Source: Alphaproteobacteria bacterium (GTDB taxonomy: Bacteria; Pseudomonadota; Alphaproteobacteria; SHVP01). From it: a DNA stretch of 60,590 nt. Positions within the stretch are counted from its first letter, which is position 1, and each line of letters starts with the position of its first letter. The position numbers and the translations under genes are program-made. The DNA is taken from positions 1 to 60,590 of the forward strand of contig CANJEJ010000005.1 in the NCBI GenBank assembly GCA_947473325.1, written 5' to 3'. Under the pieces are notes generated by a model, which saw nothing but the letters and a program-made list of their open reading frames with translations, was not told the DNA's origin and searched no databases. Positions 15,399 to 24,262 of the stretch are shown here, one piece after another.

Positions 15399-15884
15399 CT
15401 AGCGTTCGCGCAGCCGGATCACCTCGTCAACCGGAATGCCCCAGAAGCCGCGGCGCTGGGCGCGGGCGATGCGTTCAAGCGTGACATAGTCGAAGGGCGC
15501 ATCCGGCGCCGCCACCGCCCAGCCTTCGCGCAGCAGGAAGGCGGCGAGGTCTTCGGCCGGCCCGCCCGGGCTGGGCACATGGGTGCAGCGACCGACGATG
15601 GTGCCGTCGGGATCGTGGGCACGTTCCTCGCAACGCACGAAGCCGCGCAGGCGGCCATCGAGGGCGAGTGCGGTGCGCGAGCCGCAACGGGTGGGCGCGG
15701 CCTCGCGCCGGCAGGTGCGGCTGGTGTCGGGAATGTGGATACCGGCAAGCCGCACGGTCTGGTCGGCAAGGCGCAAGCTCGCGTCGTCTCGCACAGTGGC
15801 ATAGCTGACGATCTCGGCCCGCGCGGGCCCGGCCAGACCCAGAACGACGGCAATCAGAAACGCTGTGCAAACCCTGTCGCCCAT
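15399..15884 (-). CDS. Exported thermonuclease-like (SNase fold) protein with altered active site
   Basis: 161 residues: a signal peptide (CTAFLIAVVLGLAGPARA) followed by an SNase-like domain with VRLAGIHIPD, GTIVGRC, LLREGWAVA and AQRRGFWGIP. The calcium/catalytic DGDT is replaced by DDAS and the catalytic Glu after the GI.P strand by Asp; the DxxGR Arg is kept. Four Cys suggest periplasmic disulfides. Nuclease activity is doubtful. A start at 15911 is also possible. Confidence 0.72.
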   Translation of the reverse strand: MGDRVCTAFLIAVVLGLAGPARAEIVSYATVRDDASLRLADQTVRLAGIHIPDTSRTCRREAAPTRCGSRTALALDGRLRGFVRCEERAHDPDGTIVGRCTHVPSPGGPAEDLAAFLLREGWAVAAPDAPFDYVTLERIARAQRRGFWGIPVDEVIRLRER

Positions 15885-15909
15885 GGCGGACCCGTGCTCT
15901 ACTGCGCCC

Positions 15910-16578
15910 ATGTCACTGGGCGCGCAGGGCGTGTTGCTGACCTGGACCGAGATCCCCGTGGAGCTCGAGGCCGAATATCACGCCTGGTACAACGATAAGC
16001 ACCTTGGCCAACGCCTGGCCATGCCCGGCTTCCTGCGTTGCCGCCGCTATGCCGCGGTCAGCGGCGGGCCGCGCTTCCTCGCCACATACGAAACCCGGAC
16101 CATCGAGGATCTCGTCTCCGGCCCCTATCTCGCCCTGATCAGCCGGCCCGACGCCCAGGACAGCCGCATCATGGGCGCCTTCACCACGCTGGAACGCCTG
16201 ACCTGCCGCATCACCTTTGACCGCCGCAGCGGCGTGGGCGGCGCGCTCGGCGTGCTGCGCTTCTTCCCGCCGCCCTCGGCCATGGTGGCCCTGCGCCGCT
16301 GGTTGGCGGAGGAAGCCTTGCCGGCCCTGACCGACCGCACCGGCGTGCTGGGTGCCGGCCTGTGGGAGAACGACCTGGGCATCGCCAACGGCCCCGCCCG
16401 CGTGCCGGGCCTGAAGCTGCCCACCGTGAACGAAGCAGAATGGGTGATCTTCGCCGAAGGCACCGATGCCGAAACCGTCGCCGCCGCGCTGACCGATTGC
16501 GCGCTGGCGCCACGGATCGGCAACAAGCCGGTCCGCAGCGCCATCTATCGCCTCATGGTCTCGCTGACGCGGGACTGA
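15910..16578 (+). CDS. EthD-like dimeric alpha/beta-barrel protein
   Basis: 222 residues with two ferredoxin-like halves. The first begins GVLLTWTEIPVELEAEYHAWYNDKHLGQRLAMPGFLRCRRY, a pattern common in EthD/DUF4286-like proteins. The second holds LGVLRFFPPPSAMVALRRWL. Likely a small-molecule binding or degradation accessory protein. Function unknown. It diverges from the SNase-like gene with 25 bp between starts. Confidence 0.72.
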   Translation: MSLGAQGVLLTWTEIPVELEAEYHAWYNDKHLGQRLAMPGFLRCRRYAAVSGGPRFLATYETRTIEDLVSGPYLALISRPDAQDSRIMGAFTTLERLTCRITFDRRSGVGGALGVLRFFPPPSAMVALRRWLAEEALPALTDRTGVLGAGLWENDLGIANGPARVPGLKLPTVNEAEWVIFAEGTDAETVAAALTDCALAPRIGNKPVRSAIYRLMVSLTRD

Positions 16579-16587
16579 CGTTGCGCG

Positions 16588-16704
16588 TCAGGCCGCCCGC
16601 ACCTCTGCCGGATTGAGCCGGCTCAGCATCCTCGCCGCCTGCGCGCTGTATGGCTTCAGCGTCGCACGCTGCTTGACGAAGCCGCGGGCCGTGGCACGGT
16701 CACC
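16588..16704 (-). pseudogene. In-frame orphan 3' tail of the TTC38-like gene
   Basis: 38 sense codons in the same frame directly after the TAA at 16705-16707, ending at TGA 16588-16590. The encoded GDRATARGFVKQRATLKPYS followed by AQAARMLSRL has the helix pattern expected of the final TTC38 repeat. It would be translated only by readthrough. Confidence 0.65.
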
Positions 16705-17928
16705 TTAGCGCAGCGCGGCTTCCGTCATCGTCCAGTGAATCAGGTCGCGCTGGGCATTGCTGCCGCCGAAGCGCACGGCAATGCCCTTGATGCGGCGCAG
16801 GCCTTCCACCGCCTCGCCATAGCGCCCCGCTTTGAAGGCATGCAGCGCGCGAACCAGCGGCAGGCCGACATCGCGCGTCATCATGCCATTGGTGCGGCTG
16901 TCGTCCTCTGCCGCCTCGTCCATGGCGACGAAGGTCTCGCGCAACAGGTCGCAGCGGCCGGCGAGCAGGAAGGCCATGGCGGCATGGGCATCGCTGAAGG
17001 CGTAGAGCCCATCCCGCGCGCGCGGCGCCCAGGCGTCGGCCAGTTCCTGCGCCCGTCCGGCGACATCGACGCCGGTCAGATTAAGGCGCCACAACATCGC
17101 CGAGGCATCCACCATGTCGAGCACCACCGGCGAGCGGGTCGCCCGGACTTGCGAGTCATAGAGTTCCAGCACACGGTCGGTCTCGCCACGGTCAAGATGA
17201 AACAGGGCGAGATGCCACCAGTTGTGAATGGCAAAGAAATTCTCCGGCACCCAGCCGTCCTTCGTCTCGCTGAGCCAGGCAATGCCGTCGGCGCTGCGGC
17301 CTTCCATTTCCAGCACGTGGGCAACGGCATGGACGGCCCATGCGTCCCGCGCGTCGTGCTCGACGGCGCGGCGTCCGGCGCGTTCGGCGGCGACATAGTC
17401 GCCCATTTCTTCCAGCCCGAAGGCGTGCATGCCCAGGACATGGCCGAAGCCTGGCACACCTGAGTCCCACCGCGGCAGAACGCGGCCGACGCGGTCGCGC
17501 AGGTTGATCGTGTCGCCCAGGTAGAAATCGACCGTGTGGCCCATCTGCAGCGCCAGCAGGTCGCGCGGATGATCCATCAGGATATCGTCGAGGATCCGGC
17601 TCGCGCCGACCAGGTCGCCGCGGAACCAGGCGCGTGCAGCGGCGAGGTGGCCTAGCTCGCGCGGCGTCAGCCCGGCGGTATAGCGTTCGGCGGTCTTCAG
17701 CGCCGCTTCGGCATCGCCGCGCGCCGACATCTCGGCACCGGAAATCAGCAGATGCGCGCGCATGACATGGGCGAGCGCAAAGGACGGGTCGAGGTCGGTC
17801 GCGGCCTGCAGCGCGGCCAGCGGATCGCCGGCATAGATGGAGAACAAGCGCTGGGCCTTCTCGAACTCCGCCAGGGCTTCCACGCTCGCCGTGGTGAGGG
17901 GGTAACCGCGAGCGTCGTTCCGGATCAT
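16705..17928 (-). CDS. TTC38-like tetratricopeptide protein, truncated by an in-frame stop
   Basis: 407 residues of helical repeats of the TTC38 family (AAERAGRRAVEHDARDAWAV, HAVAHVLEMEGRSADGIAWL, NWWHLALFHLDRGE). GGAGAGG precedes the ATG at 17928. The frame ends TEAALR-TAA at 16705, but the same frame continues for 38 codons to a TGA at 16588-16590 with sequence GDRATARGFVKQRATLKPYS, which looks like the last family repeat. The TAA therefore appears to be a premature nonsense codon or a sequencing error. Function of the family in bacteria is unknown. Confidence 0.82.
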   Translation of the reverse strand: MIRNDARGYPLTTASVEALAEFEKAQRLFSIYAGDPLAALQAATDLDPSFALAHVMRAHLLISGAEMSARGDAEAALKTAERYTAGLTPRELGHLAAARAWFRGDLVGASRILDDILMDHPRDLLALQMGHTVDFYLGDTINLRDRVGRVLPRWDSGVPGFGHVLGMHAFGLEEMGDYVAAERAGRRAVEHDARDAWAVHAVAHVLEMEGRSADGIAWLSETKDGWVPENFFAIHNWWHLALFHLDRGETDRVLELYDSQVRATRSPVVLDMVDASAMLWRLNLTGVDVAGRAQELADAWAPRARDGLYAFSDAHAAMAFLLAGRCDLLRETFVAMDEAAEDDSRTNGMMTRDVGLPLVRALHAFKAGRYGEAVEGLRRIKGIAVRFGGSNAQRDLIHWTMTEAALR

Positions 17929-18050
17929 TTTTTCCTCTCCTTGTTGGGCCCGGTCGTCAGCCGCCGGGTACCCCCAAGACATAGAACATCCCCTCGCCGC
18001 CCCCTATGAACCGGTTCACAATGGCCGGATGCCAGCCTGAGAGGGACCCC

Positions 18051-19292
18051 ATGCTGCTGAACCTGCCGCGCGCGCAAGCCATTATGGACAAACACAAATT
18101 GGACGGTTTGATCGCCGCTCAGAAGCAGAACATCTACTATCTGACCGACCACTTTCCCTATGCCCTGCGGCTTGACCGGCACTTCACCACCTTCGCCGTG
18201 CTGCCCCGGCGCGCCGACATGCCGGCCGCGCTGGTGATCGGCATGACGGAGAATGGGCGGCTCGCCAACAGCAAGACCTGGATCCCCAACATCATCGCCG
18301 CTACGGGGCGCGGCTCCCCCACCGCGGCCAACACCAGCGGTCCGAACAAGGAAGAAGGCCTCGGTCCACTCAGCACCTATATCCGCCGGCCGAATCCCGT
18401 GCTGTCACCGGTGGAAGAGAAATGGGCCGATCTCGCCCGGGCACGCATCGGGCGGATGGTGGTGCGCCCCATCGACGGCCTGAAGCGCGCGCTGGAGGAC
18501 GCGGGCCTGACCAGCGGCCGCGTCGGCAGCGACGATCCGCGCGTCATCGGCTGGATGAACGACATGGGCTGCAGCCTGCAGGGCGTCGATGCCAGCAACA
18601 TCTTCCGCGAAATCCGCATGGTGAAATCGCCCGACGAGATCGAATTGCTGCGCAAGTCGGCCCAGGCCAACGAGGCGGCCGTCGACGTGACGATCAAGGC
18701 GATGCATGAGGGCGCCACGCAAGCCGAGCTGGAGCGTGAATTCATGCTGGAAATGGTCCGCCAGGGTGGGACGGGCGTCTACATCCTGCTCGGCATGGTG
18801 AGCGGGCTGCGCCAGGGCAGGATGGTGAAGGGCGAACCGGTGATGGTGGACGCACTCGCCACCTATGCCGGTTACAACGGCGACCTTGGCCGCACCGTGG
18901 TGATCGGCGAGCCCGATGCCGAGACGCGGCTTCGCGACAAGGCGATGCAGAAGGGCTGGCAGGTCGCCTGCGAGATGATGAAGCCCGGCGTGAAGGGCAG
19001 CGAGCTCGTGCGCAAGGTGATGGACGTGGTGCACAAGGAAGGCTTCCCCGCCTTCAACCATTCGGTCGCCCACACCGTCGGGCTGGAACACACCGACCAT
19101 CCGTTCTCCATTGGCGCCGACGGGCTGGGCGGCCTGGCGGACTTCACCGTCGAGGAGAACATGGTCCTCAACTTCGACATGCCCTATCAGGAATGGGGCT
19201 GGGGCTCGATGCACATCGAGGACACGCTGTGCATCACCAGGGACGGCTTCAAGCCGCTGACCAGCCTGAAGACGGAATTGCGCCAGATATAG
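18051..19292 (+). CDS. M24 family metallopeptidase (Xaa-Pro dipeptidase-like)
   Basis: 413 residues: an N-terminal creatinase-like domain (1-165) and a C-terminal pita-bread domain. Metal ligands are recognisable in VDALATYAGYNGDLGRT, HSVAHTVGLEHTDHP, VEENMVLNFD and MHIEDT. The first Asp is in DAL rather than the common DxG, a minor deviation. Such enzymes cleave Xaa-Pro dipeptides or related amides. The start has GAGAGG upstream. It is followed 16 bp later by a conserved hypothetical gene, probably in one operon. Confidence 0.85.
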   Translation: MLLNLPRAQAIMDKHKLDGLIAAQKQNIYYLTDHFPYALRLDRHFTTFAVLPRRADMPAALVIGMTENGRLANSKTWIPNIIAATGRGSPTAANTSGPNKEEGLGPLSTYIRRPNPVLSPVEEKWADLARARIGRMVVRPIDGLKRALEDAGLTSGRVGSDDPRVIGWMNDMGCSLQGVDASNIFREIRMVKSPDEIELLRKSAQANEAAVDVTIKAMHEGATQAELEREFMLEMVRQGGTGVYILLGMVSGLRQGRMVKGEPVMVDALATYAGYNGDLGRTVVIGEPDAETRLRDKAMQKGWQVACEMMKPGVKGSELVRKVMDVVHKEGFPAFNHSVAHTVGLEHTDHPFSIGADGLGGLADFTVEENMVLNFDMPYQEWGWGSMHIEDTLCITRDGFKPLTSLKTELRQI

Positions 19293-19308
19293 ACGAGCGG
19301 AGGACGCC

Positions 19309-19986
19309 ATGCAGCACACCACACAACGCGGCAAGATCCTGTACCTGCGCGAAGGCCAGGAAACCGGCCGCGAATGGTTCACCATCACCAAACACACGAC
19401 CGGCCACCGCACGCTGCGCGCCCATTGCGAAATGGACGACCATGAGCTGCTGCGCGACGTCACCTATTCCGTCGGCGAAGACTGGAAGCCGCGCGATGCC
19501 TTCGTGCGCCTGTCGCTGCACGACCAGTTCGTCGGCTCGAGCTGGTTCCGCTTCGGCGAGCGGCAGGTGGAGTGCGAGGGCATCACGGTGAAGGAAGGCC
19601 GCTTCAGCCAGCATTTCGACATCGCGACGCGGGCGCCATCCTTTGGCGCGCACCCCATCTGCTGCGACGTCTGGCACCTGACCCAGTTCGACCGCAAGGG
19701 TCCGAAGCAACAGATCCTGAAAGGCGCCGTGATGTCGTCGCCGCTGCCCGATGGCGGGTCGGGCCCGATGATCGGCATCAAGGACCTGAACATCCTCTAT
19801 TTCGGGCCGGAGACGATCACCGTGCCCGCCGGCACCTTCACCGCCGAGCATTTCCAGTTCGTGCTGTCGGGCGAGCATCCCGGCAACGAGGATGTCTGGT
19901 TCCTGTTGCCCGACTACATCCCGCTCAAGATCGGCTATCCGATCTACAACTCGACCTATGAACTCGCCGAGCTGACCGAGGGCTGA
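19309..19986 (+). CDS. Conserved hypothetical protein
   Basis: 225 residues, beta-rich, without signal peptide or membrane helix. Visible blocks are GREWFTITKHTTGHRTLRAHCEMDD, SWFRFGERQVECEGITV, DVWHLTQFDRKGP and ITVPAGTFTAEHFQFVLSGE. The PAGTF-x-AEHFQF block resembles DUF3108-type lipoprotein-like beta sheets, but I cannot assign it. GGAGG precedes the ATG closely. It follows the M24 peptidase and may act on the same pathway. Confidence 0.75.
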   Translation: MQHTTQRGKILYLREGQETGREWFTITKHTTGHRTLRAHCEMDDHELLRDVTYSVGEDWKPRDAFVRLSLHDQFVGSSWFRFGERQVECEGITVKEGRFSQHFDIATRAPSFGAHPICCDVWHLTQFDRKGPKQQILKGAVMSSPLPDGGSGPMIGIKDLNILYFGPETITVPAGTFTAEHFQFVLSGEHPGNEDVWFLLPDYIPLKIGYPIYNSTYELAELTEG

Positions 19987-19990
19987 CGGG

Positions 19991-20299
19991 TCAGAAGTGG
20001 TCGCCGCGCAGCACCTGGACGTCGGAGACGACGATGATGGCCATGCGGTCGCGCAGGATGACGTCGGCTTCGTCGAGGACGCGGCGCGCCACCTCCTCGC
20101 CGGCGATGACGACGATCATCGCGCTGTCGCCAATACCGCCGGGATCGCCGGCGCGGCGCAGGCCCTGGTGGCCCTTGCCCGCCAGCACCGGCAGCACTGT
20201 GTAACCGGGCACGCCCAGGCGATCGAGCAGCGACGTCACCGCCGGCACATGCACCGCCTCGATCACCAGTTCGATTTTCTTGCGTGCGTGTGTCTGCAT
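19991..20299 (-). CDS. sbtB: SbtB-like PII family regulator
   Basis: 102 residues with a PII fold: IELVIEAVHVPAVTSLLDRLGVPGYTVLP, a T-loop-like GKGHQGLRRAGDPGGIGDS, and C-terminal IIVVSDVQVLRGDHF. It is 11 bp downstream of the SbtA-type transporter, the arrangement seen in cyanobacteria and some proteobacteria, where SbtB binds adenyl nucleotides and gates SbtA. The redox R-loop (CGPxGC) of cyanobacterial SbtB is missing. Symbol given by context and fold. Confidence 0.82.
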   Translation of the reverse strand: MQTHARKKIELVIEAVHVPAVTSLLDRLGVPGYTVLPVLAGKGHQGLRRAGDPGGIGDSAMIVVIAGEEVARRVLDEADVILRDRMAIIVVSDVQVLRGDHF

Positions 20300-20310
20300 G
20301 GCGGCGCTCC

Positions 20311-21285
20311 TCAACCGGAAATCGCCAGCGCCGCCGCCGTGCACAGCGGGATGCCGACGAGCACATTGAGCGGGAAGGTGATGGCGAGCGACAGGGTCAT
20401 GGCGACGCCAGGGTTGGCCTGGGGCAGCGCGAGGCGCATCACCGCGGGCACCGCGATGTAGGACGCGCTCGCCCCCAACACCGCCATCAGCGCGACGCCT
20501 CCGGGCATCAGGCCCGCCGCCAGGCCGGCGGCAAGGCCGCAGGCGGCACCTGCCACCGGCATCACGAAGCCAAAGGCAATCACCGTGGGCGACAGGGCGC
20601 GGCTTTCACGCAACTGGCGCGCGGCGATCAGGCCCATGTCGAGCAGGAACAGGCAGAGCAGACCGGGAAACAGCCCGTCAACGAAGGGCCTGAGCTGGAC
20701 CATGCCACGCTCACCGCTGATCCAGCCGACCGCGAAGCTGCCGAGCAACAGCAGCACCGAGCCGTTGACCGCGACCTCGCGCAGGATATGGCCGGTGCCG
20801 GCCCCGGACGGCTGGGCGCCGGCGCGGCGCGCCAGCCACAGAGCGCTCAGGATGGCGGGTGTTTCCATCAGCGCCATCACCGCCGGCATGAAACCCTCGT
20901 GCGGGATGCCGGCGCTGGCGAGGTAGGCGGTCGCGGTGACGAAGGTGACGACGCTCACCGAGCCGTAATGGCCCGAGACCGAGGCCGCCGTGACCGCATC
21001 GAGCCGCGAGGCCACCCGAAGGGCACCGTAGGCAAGGAAGGGAATCGCGAAGCTGAGCACGATGCCGGCGAGGATGGCCCCCGCCAGCGTCCAGCCGAGC
21101 GGCGCCGCGGCAACCGCGACGCCGCCCTTGAAGCCGATGGCCAGCATCAGATAGAGCGACAGACCCTTGCCGATGGCGTCGGGCACGCTGAGGTCGGAGC
21201 GCACCAGGGCCGCACCCGCGCCGAGCAGGAAAAAGAGGACCGGCGGTGCGAGCACGCCGGCGAGCGAGGCGCCGAAGATATCCAT
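20311..21285 (-). CDS. sbtA: SbtA-like sodium-dependent bicarbonate transporter
   Basis: 324 residues, ten or so membrane helices in two inverted halves. GHYGSVSVVTF and the second-half GASASYIAVPAVMRLALP are SbtA signatures, with FLLGAGAALVRSDLSVP at the start. SbtA imports HCO3- with Na+. It is upstream of its PII-like partner and downstream of a 66-residue gene with a strong ribosome site. I see no RuBisCO or carboxysome gene here, so it may feed anaplerotic carboxylases. Confidence 0.88.
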   Translation of the reverse strand: MDIFGASLAGVLAPPVLFFLLGAGAALVRSDLSVPDAIGKGLSLYLMLAIGFKGGVAVAAAPLGWTLAGAILAGIVLSFAIPFLAYGALRVASRLDAVTAASVSGHYGSVSVVTFVTATAYLASAGIPHEGFMPAVMALMETPAILSALWLARRAGAQPSGAGTGHILREVAVNGSVLLLLGSFAVGWISGERGMVQLRPFVDGLFPGLLCLFLLDMGLIAARQLRESRALSPTVIAFGFVMPVAGAACGLAAGLAAGLMPGGVALMAVLGASASYIAVPAVMRLALPQANPGVAMTLSLAITFPLNVLVGIPLCTAAALAISG

Positions 21286-21352
21286 CGCGATTGTATCAGG
21301 CCGGGGGCGGGCGCCGGAATTCTGGCCGAGCGGCGCCCGTTACCGCGGCCCG

Positions 21353-21553
21353 TCAGAGGCCGAGGGCGGGCAGCAGGCCCTGGACCAGGCCAATCGCGCC
21401 ATCGCCACAGGCGAGGACTGCATCACGGGCCAGCTGCGCCGCCTCGCGCCAGCGGCCGCCGACAAGATGGTCGATCAGCACCGCGGCGTTCTCCGCCACC
21501 GGGCTGCAGGCGGCGGCGAGGCTGTCGAGCGTGGAGATGGGCGAGGTTTCCAT
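21353..21553 (-). CDS. 66-residue microprotein upstream of sbtA
   Basis: METSPISTLDSLAAACSPVA opens an alpha-helical, weakly acidic protein with GDGAIGLVQGLLPALGL at the end. Reality is supported by AAGGAGA six bases before the ATG, better than that of sbtA itself, and by position 67 bp ahead of sbtA. It has no membrane helix and two Cys. No family recognised. Possible role in bicarbonate transport control is inference. Confidence 0.65.
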   Translation of the reverse strand: METSPISTLDSLAAACSPVAENAAVLIDHLVGGRWREAAQLARDAVLACGDGAIGLVQGLLPALGL

Positions 21554-21580
21554 GATCGTCTCCTTTCACGGGCAGTGGGA

Positions 21581-22528
21581 TCAGGCAGCAGGCGTGTCAG
21601 CCGGCGCTGGCACCGCTGGCGCGCGCGGGCGCAGCAGGGACAGCACGATCGAGCCGGCGATCAGGGCAACGGTGACAGCCAGCGCGAGCACGGTCGGCAC
21701 CTTCCAGATATCGACGAGCACCATCTTGGCGCCGACGAAGACCAGCGTCAGCGACAGACCATATTTCAGGTAGTGGAAGCGGCGGATGATGCCGGCCAGC
21801 GCGAAGTAAAGGGCGCGCAGGCCGAGGATCGCGAACACGTTGGAGGTGTAGACGATGAAGGGGTCGGTGGTGATGGCGAAGATCGCCGGGATGCTGTCGA
21901 CGGCGAAGATGAGGTCCGTCACCTCGACCAGGACGAGGGCCAGGAACAGCGGCGTGACAAAGAGCAGGCCGTTGCGCCGCGTGAAGAAGTGCGCGCCTTC
22001 ATAGCCTTCGGTGACGCGGAAATGGCGGCGGATGAATCGCACCACCGGGTTGTCCCGAAGGTCGGGCTCCTTGTCGGCCGTCAGCGCCATCTTGATGCCG
22101 GTGAAGATCAGGAAGGCGCCGAAGACATAGATGATCCAGCGGAACTCCATGATCAGCGTGGTGCCGGCGAAGATCAGGATCGCTCGCATGACCAGCGCGC
22201 CGAGGATGCCCCAGAACAGCACGCGGTGCTGATACTGCGGCGGCACCGCGAAGGCGGTGAAGATGAGCGCGATGACAAAAATGTTGTCGAGCGAGAGGCT
22301 CTTTTCGATCAGGTAGCCGGTCGTGAATTCGAGGCCGGCCTGGTCGCCGCGGAAATGGAAGATGCCGGCGGCGAAGATGGCCGCCAGCGCGATATAGAAG
22401 CCGCTGAGGATGAGGGATTCGCGGATCCCGATCTCGCGCTGCCTGCGATGCAGAAGGCCAAGGTCGAAGGCCAGCAGGACGAGGACGAAACCGGTAAAGC
22501 CGAGCCAGAGCCAGATGGATGTTTCCAC
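21581..22528 (-). CDS. TerC/Alx family membrane protein
   Basis: 315 residues, eight or nine membrane helices, with the TerC acidic motifs EKSLSLDNIFV and LVEVTDLIFAVDSIPA. Closest to Alx, an Mn2+ exporter-like protein. A GTG at 22526-22528 is chosen because GGAGG sits 7 bases upstream and the product starts VETSIWLWLGF, the family N-terminus. The tail is Pro/Ala-rich. I looked for a yybP-ykoY manganese riboswitch in the leader and do not find it. It is the second TerC-type protein in the window. Confidence 0.88.
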   Translation of the reverse strand: METSIWLWLGFTGFVLVLLAFDLGLLHRRQREIGIRESLILSGFYIALAAIFAAGIFHFRGDQAGLEFTTGYLIEKSLSLDNIFVIALIFTAFAVPPQYQHRVLFWGILGALVMRAILIFAGTTLIMEFRWIIYVFGAFLIFTGIKMALTADKEPDLRDNPVVRFIRRHFRVTEGYEGAHFFTRRNGLLFVTPLFLALVLVEVTDLIFAVDSIPAIFAITTDPFIVYTSNVFAILGLRALYFALAGIIRRFHYLKYGLSLTLVFVGAKMVLVDIWKVPTVLALAVTVALIAGSIVLSLLRPRAPAVPAPADTPAA

Positions 22529-22682
22529 CGGAGCCTCCAGATGCGATAGCGCCGCGACAGCGCGAGGGCATGTGAAGGATCCGACATCACAGCCAACGCC
22601 TTGGCTGCCAGAGGGGCCCGGACCCGGTCCCGAAGGACGTGGACTGCACTTGGGGAGCACCCCCCGGGGCCGTCAAGACCAT

Positions 22683-22721
22683 GGCAAAGAAAAGGCCGCG
22701 CGGGTTGCCCCGCGCGGCCTT
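22683..22721 (-). terminator. Rho-independent terminator for the solute-binding protein gene
   Basis: A perfect 13-bp stem (22692-22704 with 22709-22721, loop TTGC) is followed on the minus strand by TTTTCTTTG. It lies just after the stop of the binding protein gene at 22739. Confidence 0.85.
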
Positions 22722-22738
22722 GAGGGTGTGCGTTTCGG

Positions 22739-24262
22739 CTACTGGAACGTGATGTCGCCGTAGTCGTAGCGCTGGGCGACGTTGACGAAGTTGCGCACGC
22801 GCTTGCTGAGGCCGGTGAGGTCGGGGATCACGTTGAGGTTGATGATCGCCGCGTTCTCGTGGTTCAGCGCCAGCAGCTGCTGGACAAGCTTGCGCTGCTT
22901 CTCGGTGTCGAACTCCTGCTCGATCGCCTCCATCAGCTTGAGCTCGTTCTGGTCGCAATGGCTGGGCTGCAGCTTGCGGCAGGACAGGTTCGGGAACACG
23001 TCCAGCGGATGCGCGGTGAAGCTCATGCAGCCGTTCTGGAAGATGTCGTTGAAGCCCATCGTCTTCGCGTCAGGACCCGGCGACCACTTCTGCAGCCACT
23101 GGCCGAAGGTGATGATCTCAAGGTCGGTCTTGATACCGATCGCGCCCAGGTTCTGCGCCGCGAGCTGGTAGGTCTCGCCATCAGCCGGGAAGTTGCCCGG
23201 GATGACGTCGGCCTTGACCGAGAAGCCGTTGGCAAAGCCGGCTTCCGCCAGCAGCGCCTTGGCCTTGGCCGGGTCGTAGGCATAGGGCTTGATGTTCGGG
23301 TCATAGCCGAAGGAACCAGGCGTCGCGCACTGGCCGGCCGCGCTGGCGATACCCTTCATCAGGTCCTTCTCCAGCGCCGGGCGGTTGATGGCATGGTTCA
23401 TCGCCTGGCGCACCCGCTTGTCCTTCATCGGGCCATCGCGCGTGGCCATCAGGCGCAGCGCGCTGGTGTCGGTGCGCTCCACCACGTCGACCTTGGCGCC
23501 TGACGCCTTGATGCGGTCGAGGTCGTCGATCGGCACGCCGATCGCGATGTCGAGCTCGCCCGAGATGACGCCGCCGGTGCGCGTCGCCGCTTCCTTGATC
23601 TCGCGGATGCTGAGGTTCTTGATCTTCGCCGGATTGCGGGCGTTGGCGTTGGCCGTGTACTTCACCTCGGCGCCGTCCCACGAAACCAGTTCATAGGGGC
23701 CGGTGCCGGCGCCCTTCTGCGCCAGCGCCTCGATGCCCTGTTCGGCGAAGAACTTGGGCGCGACGATCCAGTAGGCGGCGAGGTTGCGGTCGACCACCGA
23801 CACCGGCGCGCTGGTCTCGATGCGGATCGTGTCGTCCGAGACCGCCGTCGTCTTCACGATGCGCGACTGGTTCTGGAAATTCTGCGCCGAGACGTATTTC
23901 TTCGAATCGGGGTTGCCAAGGAAGGCGAACCAGTCGGCCACGCCCTGCGCGGTCATGACCTCGCCGTTGTGGAACTTGACGCCTTTCTTGATCTTCACTT
24001 CCCACGTGGTCTTGTCGATGTTCTTCCACGATTCGCTGAGCATCGGCGTCACGTCGCCCTTGGCGCTGACGCGGTTCAGCGTTTCGTACATCGGCGCCAT
24101 CGTGTAGGAGCACGGGCTGGCGCTGCCCGAGACGGGAAGCGCACGCGTCGGGCAGACGACCGGGGAGCCGACGCGGATGGCGTCGGCGGGCTGGGCCTGG
24201 GCGGCGCCAGCCAATGCGGCCAGCGCCAGTGCGCCGGTCGCCACATGGAATACGAATTTCAT
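22739..24262 (-). CDS. ABC transporter substrate-binding protein, family 5 (peptide/nickel type)
   Basis: 507 residues with signal peptide (MKFVFHVATGALALAALAGA, cleaved near AQAQ) and the SBP_5 fold: MYETLNRVSAKGDVTPMLSE, WEVKIKKGVKFHNGEVMTAQ, DKRVRQAMNHAINRPAL and YDPAKAKALLAEAGF. Binds a peptide or similar ligand in the periplasm. No permease or ATPase is adjacent, and a strong terminator follows it, so it is an orphan binding protein. GGGAGG upstream supports the ATG at 24262. Four extra Cys may form disulfides. Confidence 0.9.
   Translation of the reverse strand: MKFVFHVATGALALAALAGAAQAQPADAIRVGSPVVCPTRALPVSGSASPCSYTMAPMYETLNRVSAKGDVTPMLSESWKNIDKTTWEVKIKKGVKFHNGEVMTAQGVADWFAFLGNPDSKKYVSAQNFQNQSRIVKTTAVSDDTIRIETSAPVSVVDRNLAAYWIVAPKFFAEQGIEALAQKGAGTGPYELVSWDGAEVKYTANANARNPAKIKNLSIREIKEAATRTGGVISGELDIAIGVPIDDLDRIKASGAKVDVVERTDTSALRLMATRDGPMKDKRVRQAMNHAINRPALEKDLMKGIASAAGQCATPGSFGYDPNIKPYAYDPAKAKALLAEAGFANGFSVKADVIPGNFPADGETYQLAAQNLGAIGIKTDLEIITFGQWLQKWSPGPDAKTMGFNDIFQNGCMSFTAHPLDVFPNLSCRKLQPSHCDQNELKLMEAIEQEFDTEKQRKLVQQLLALNHENAAIINLNVIPDLTGLSKRVRNFVNVAQRYDYGDITFQ

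Noticed and set aside
22529-22690. yybP-ykoY manganese riboswitch upstream of the Alx/TerC gene
   Set aside because: A GGGG-rich hairpin is present, but the conserved core segments in the correct order and orientation are not.
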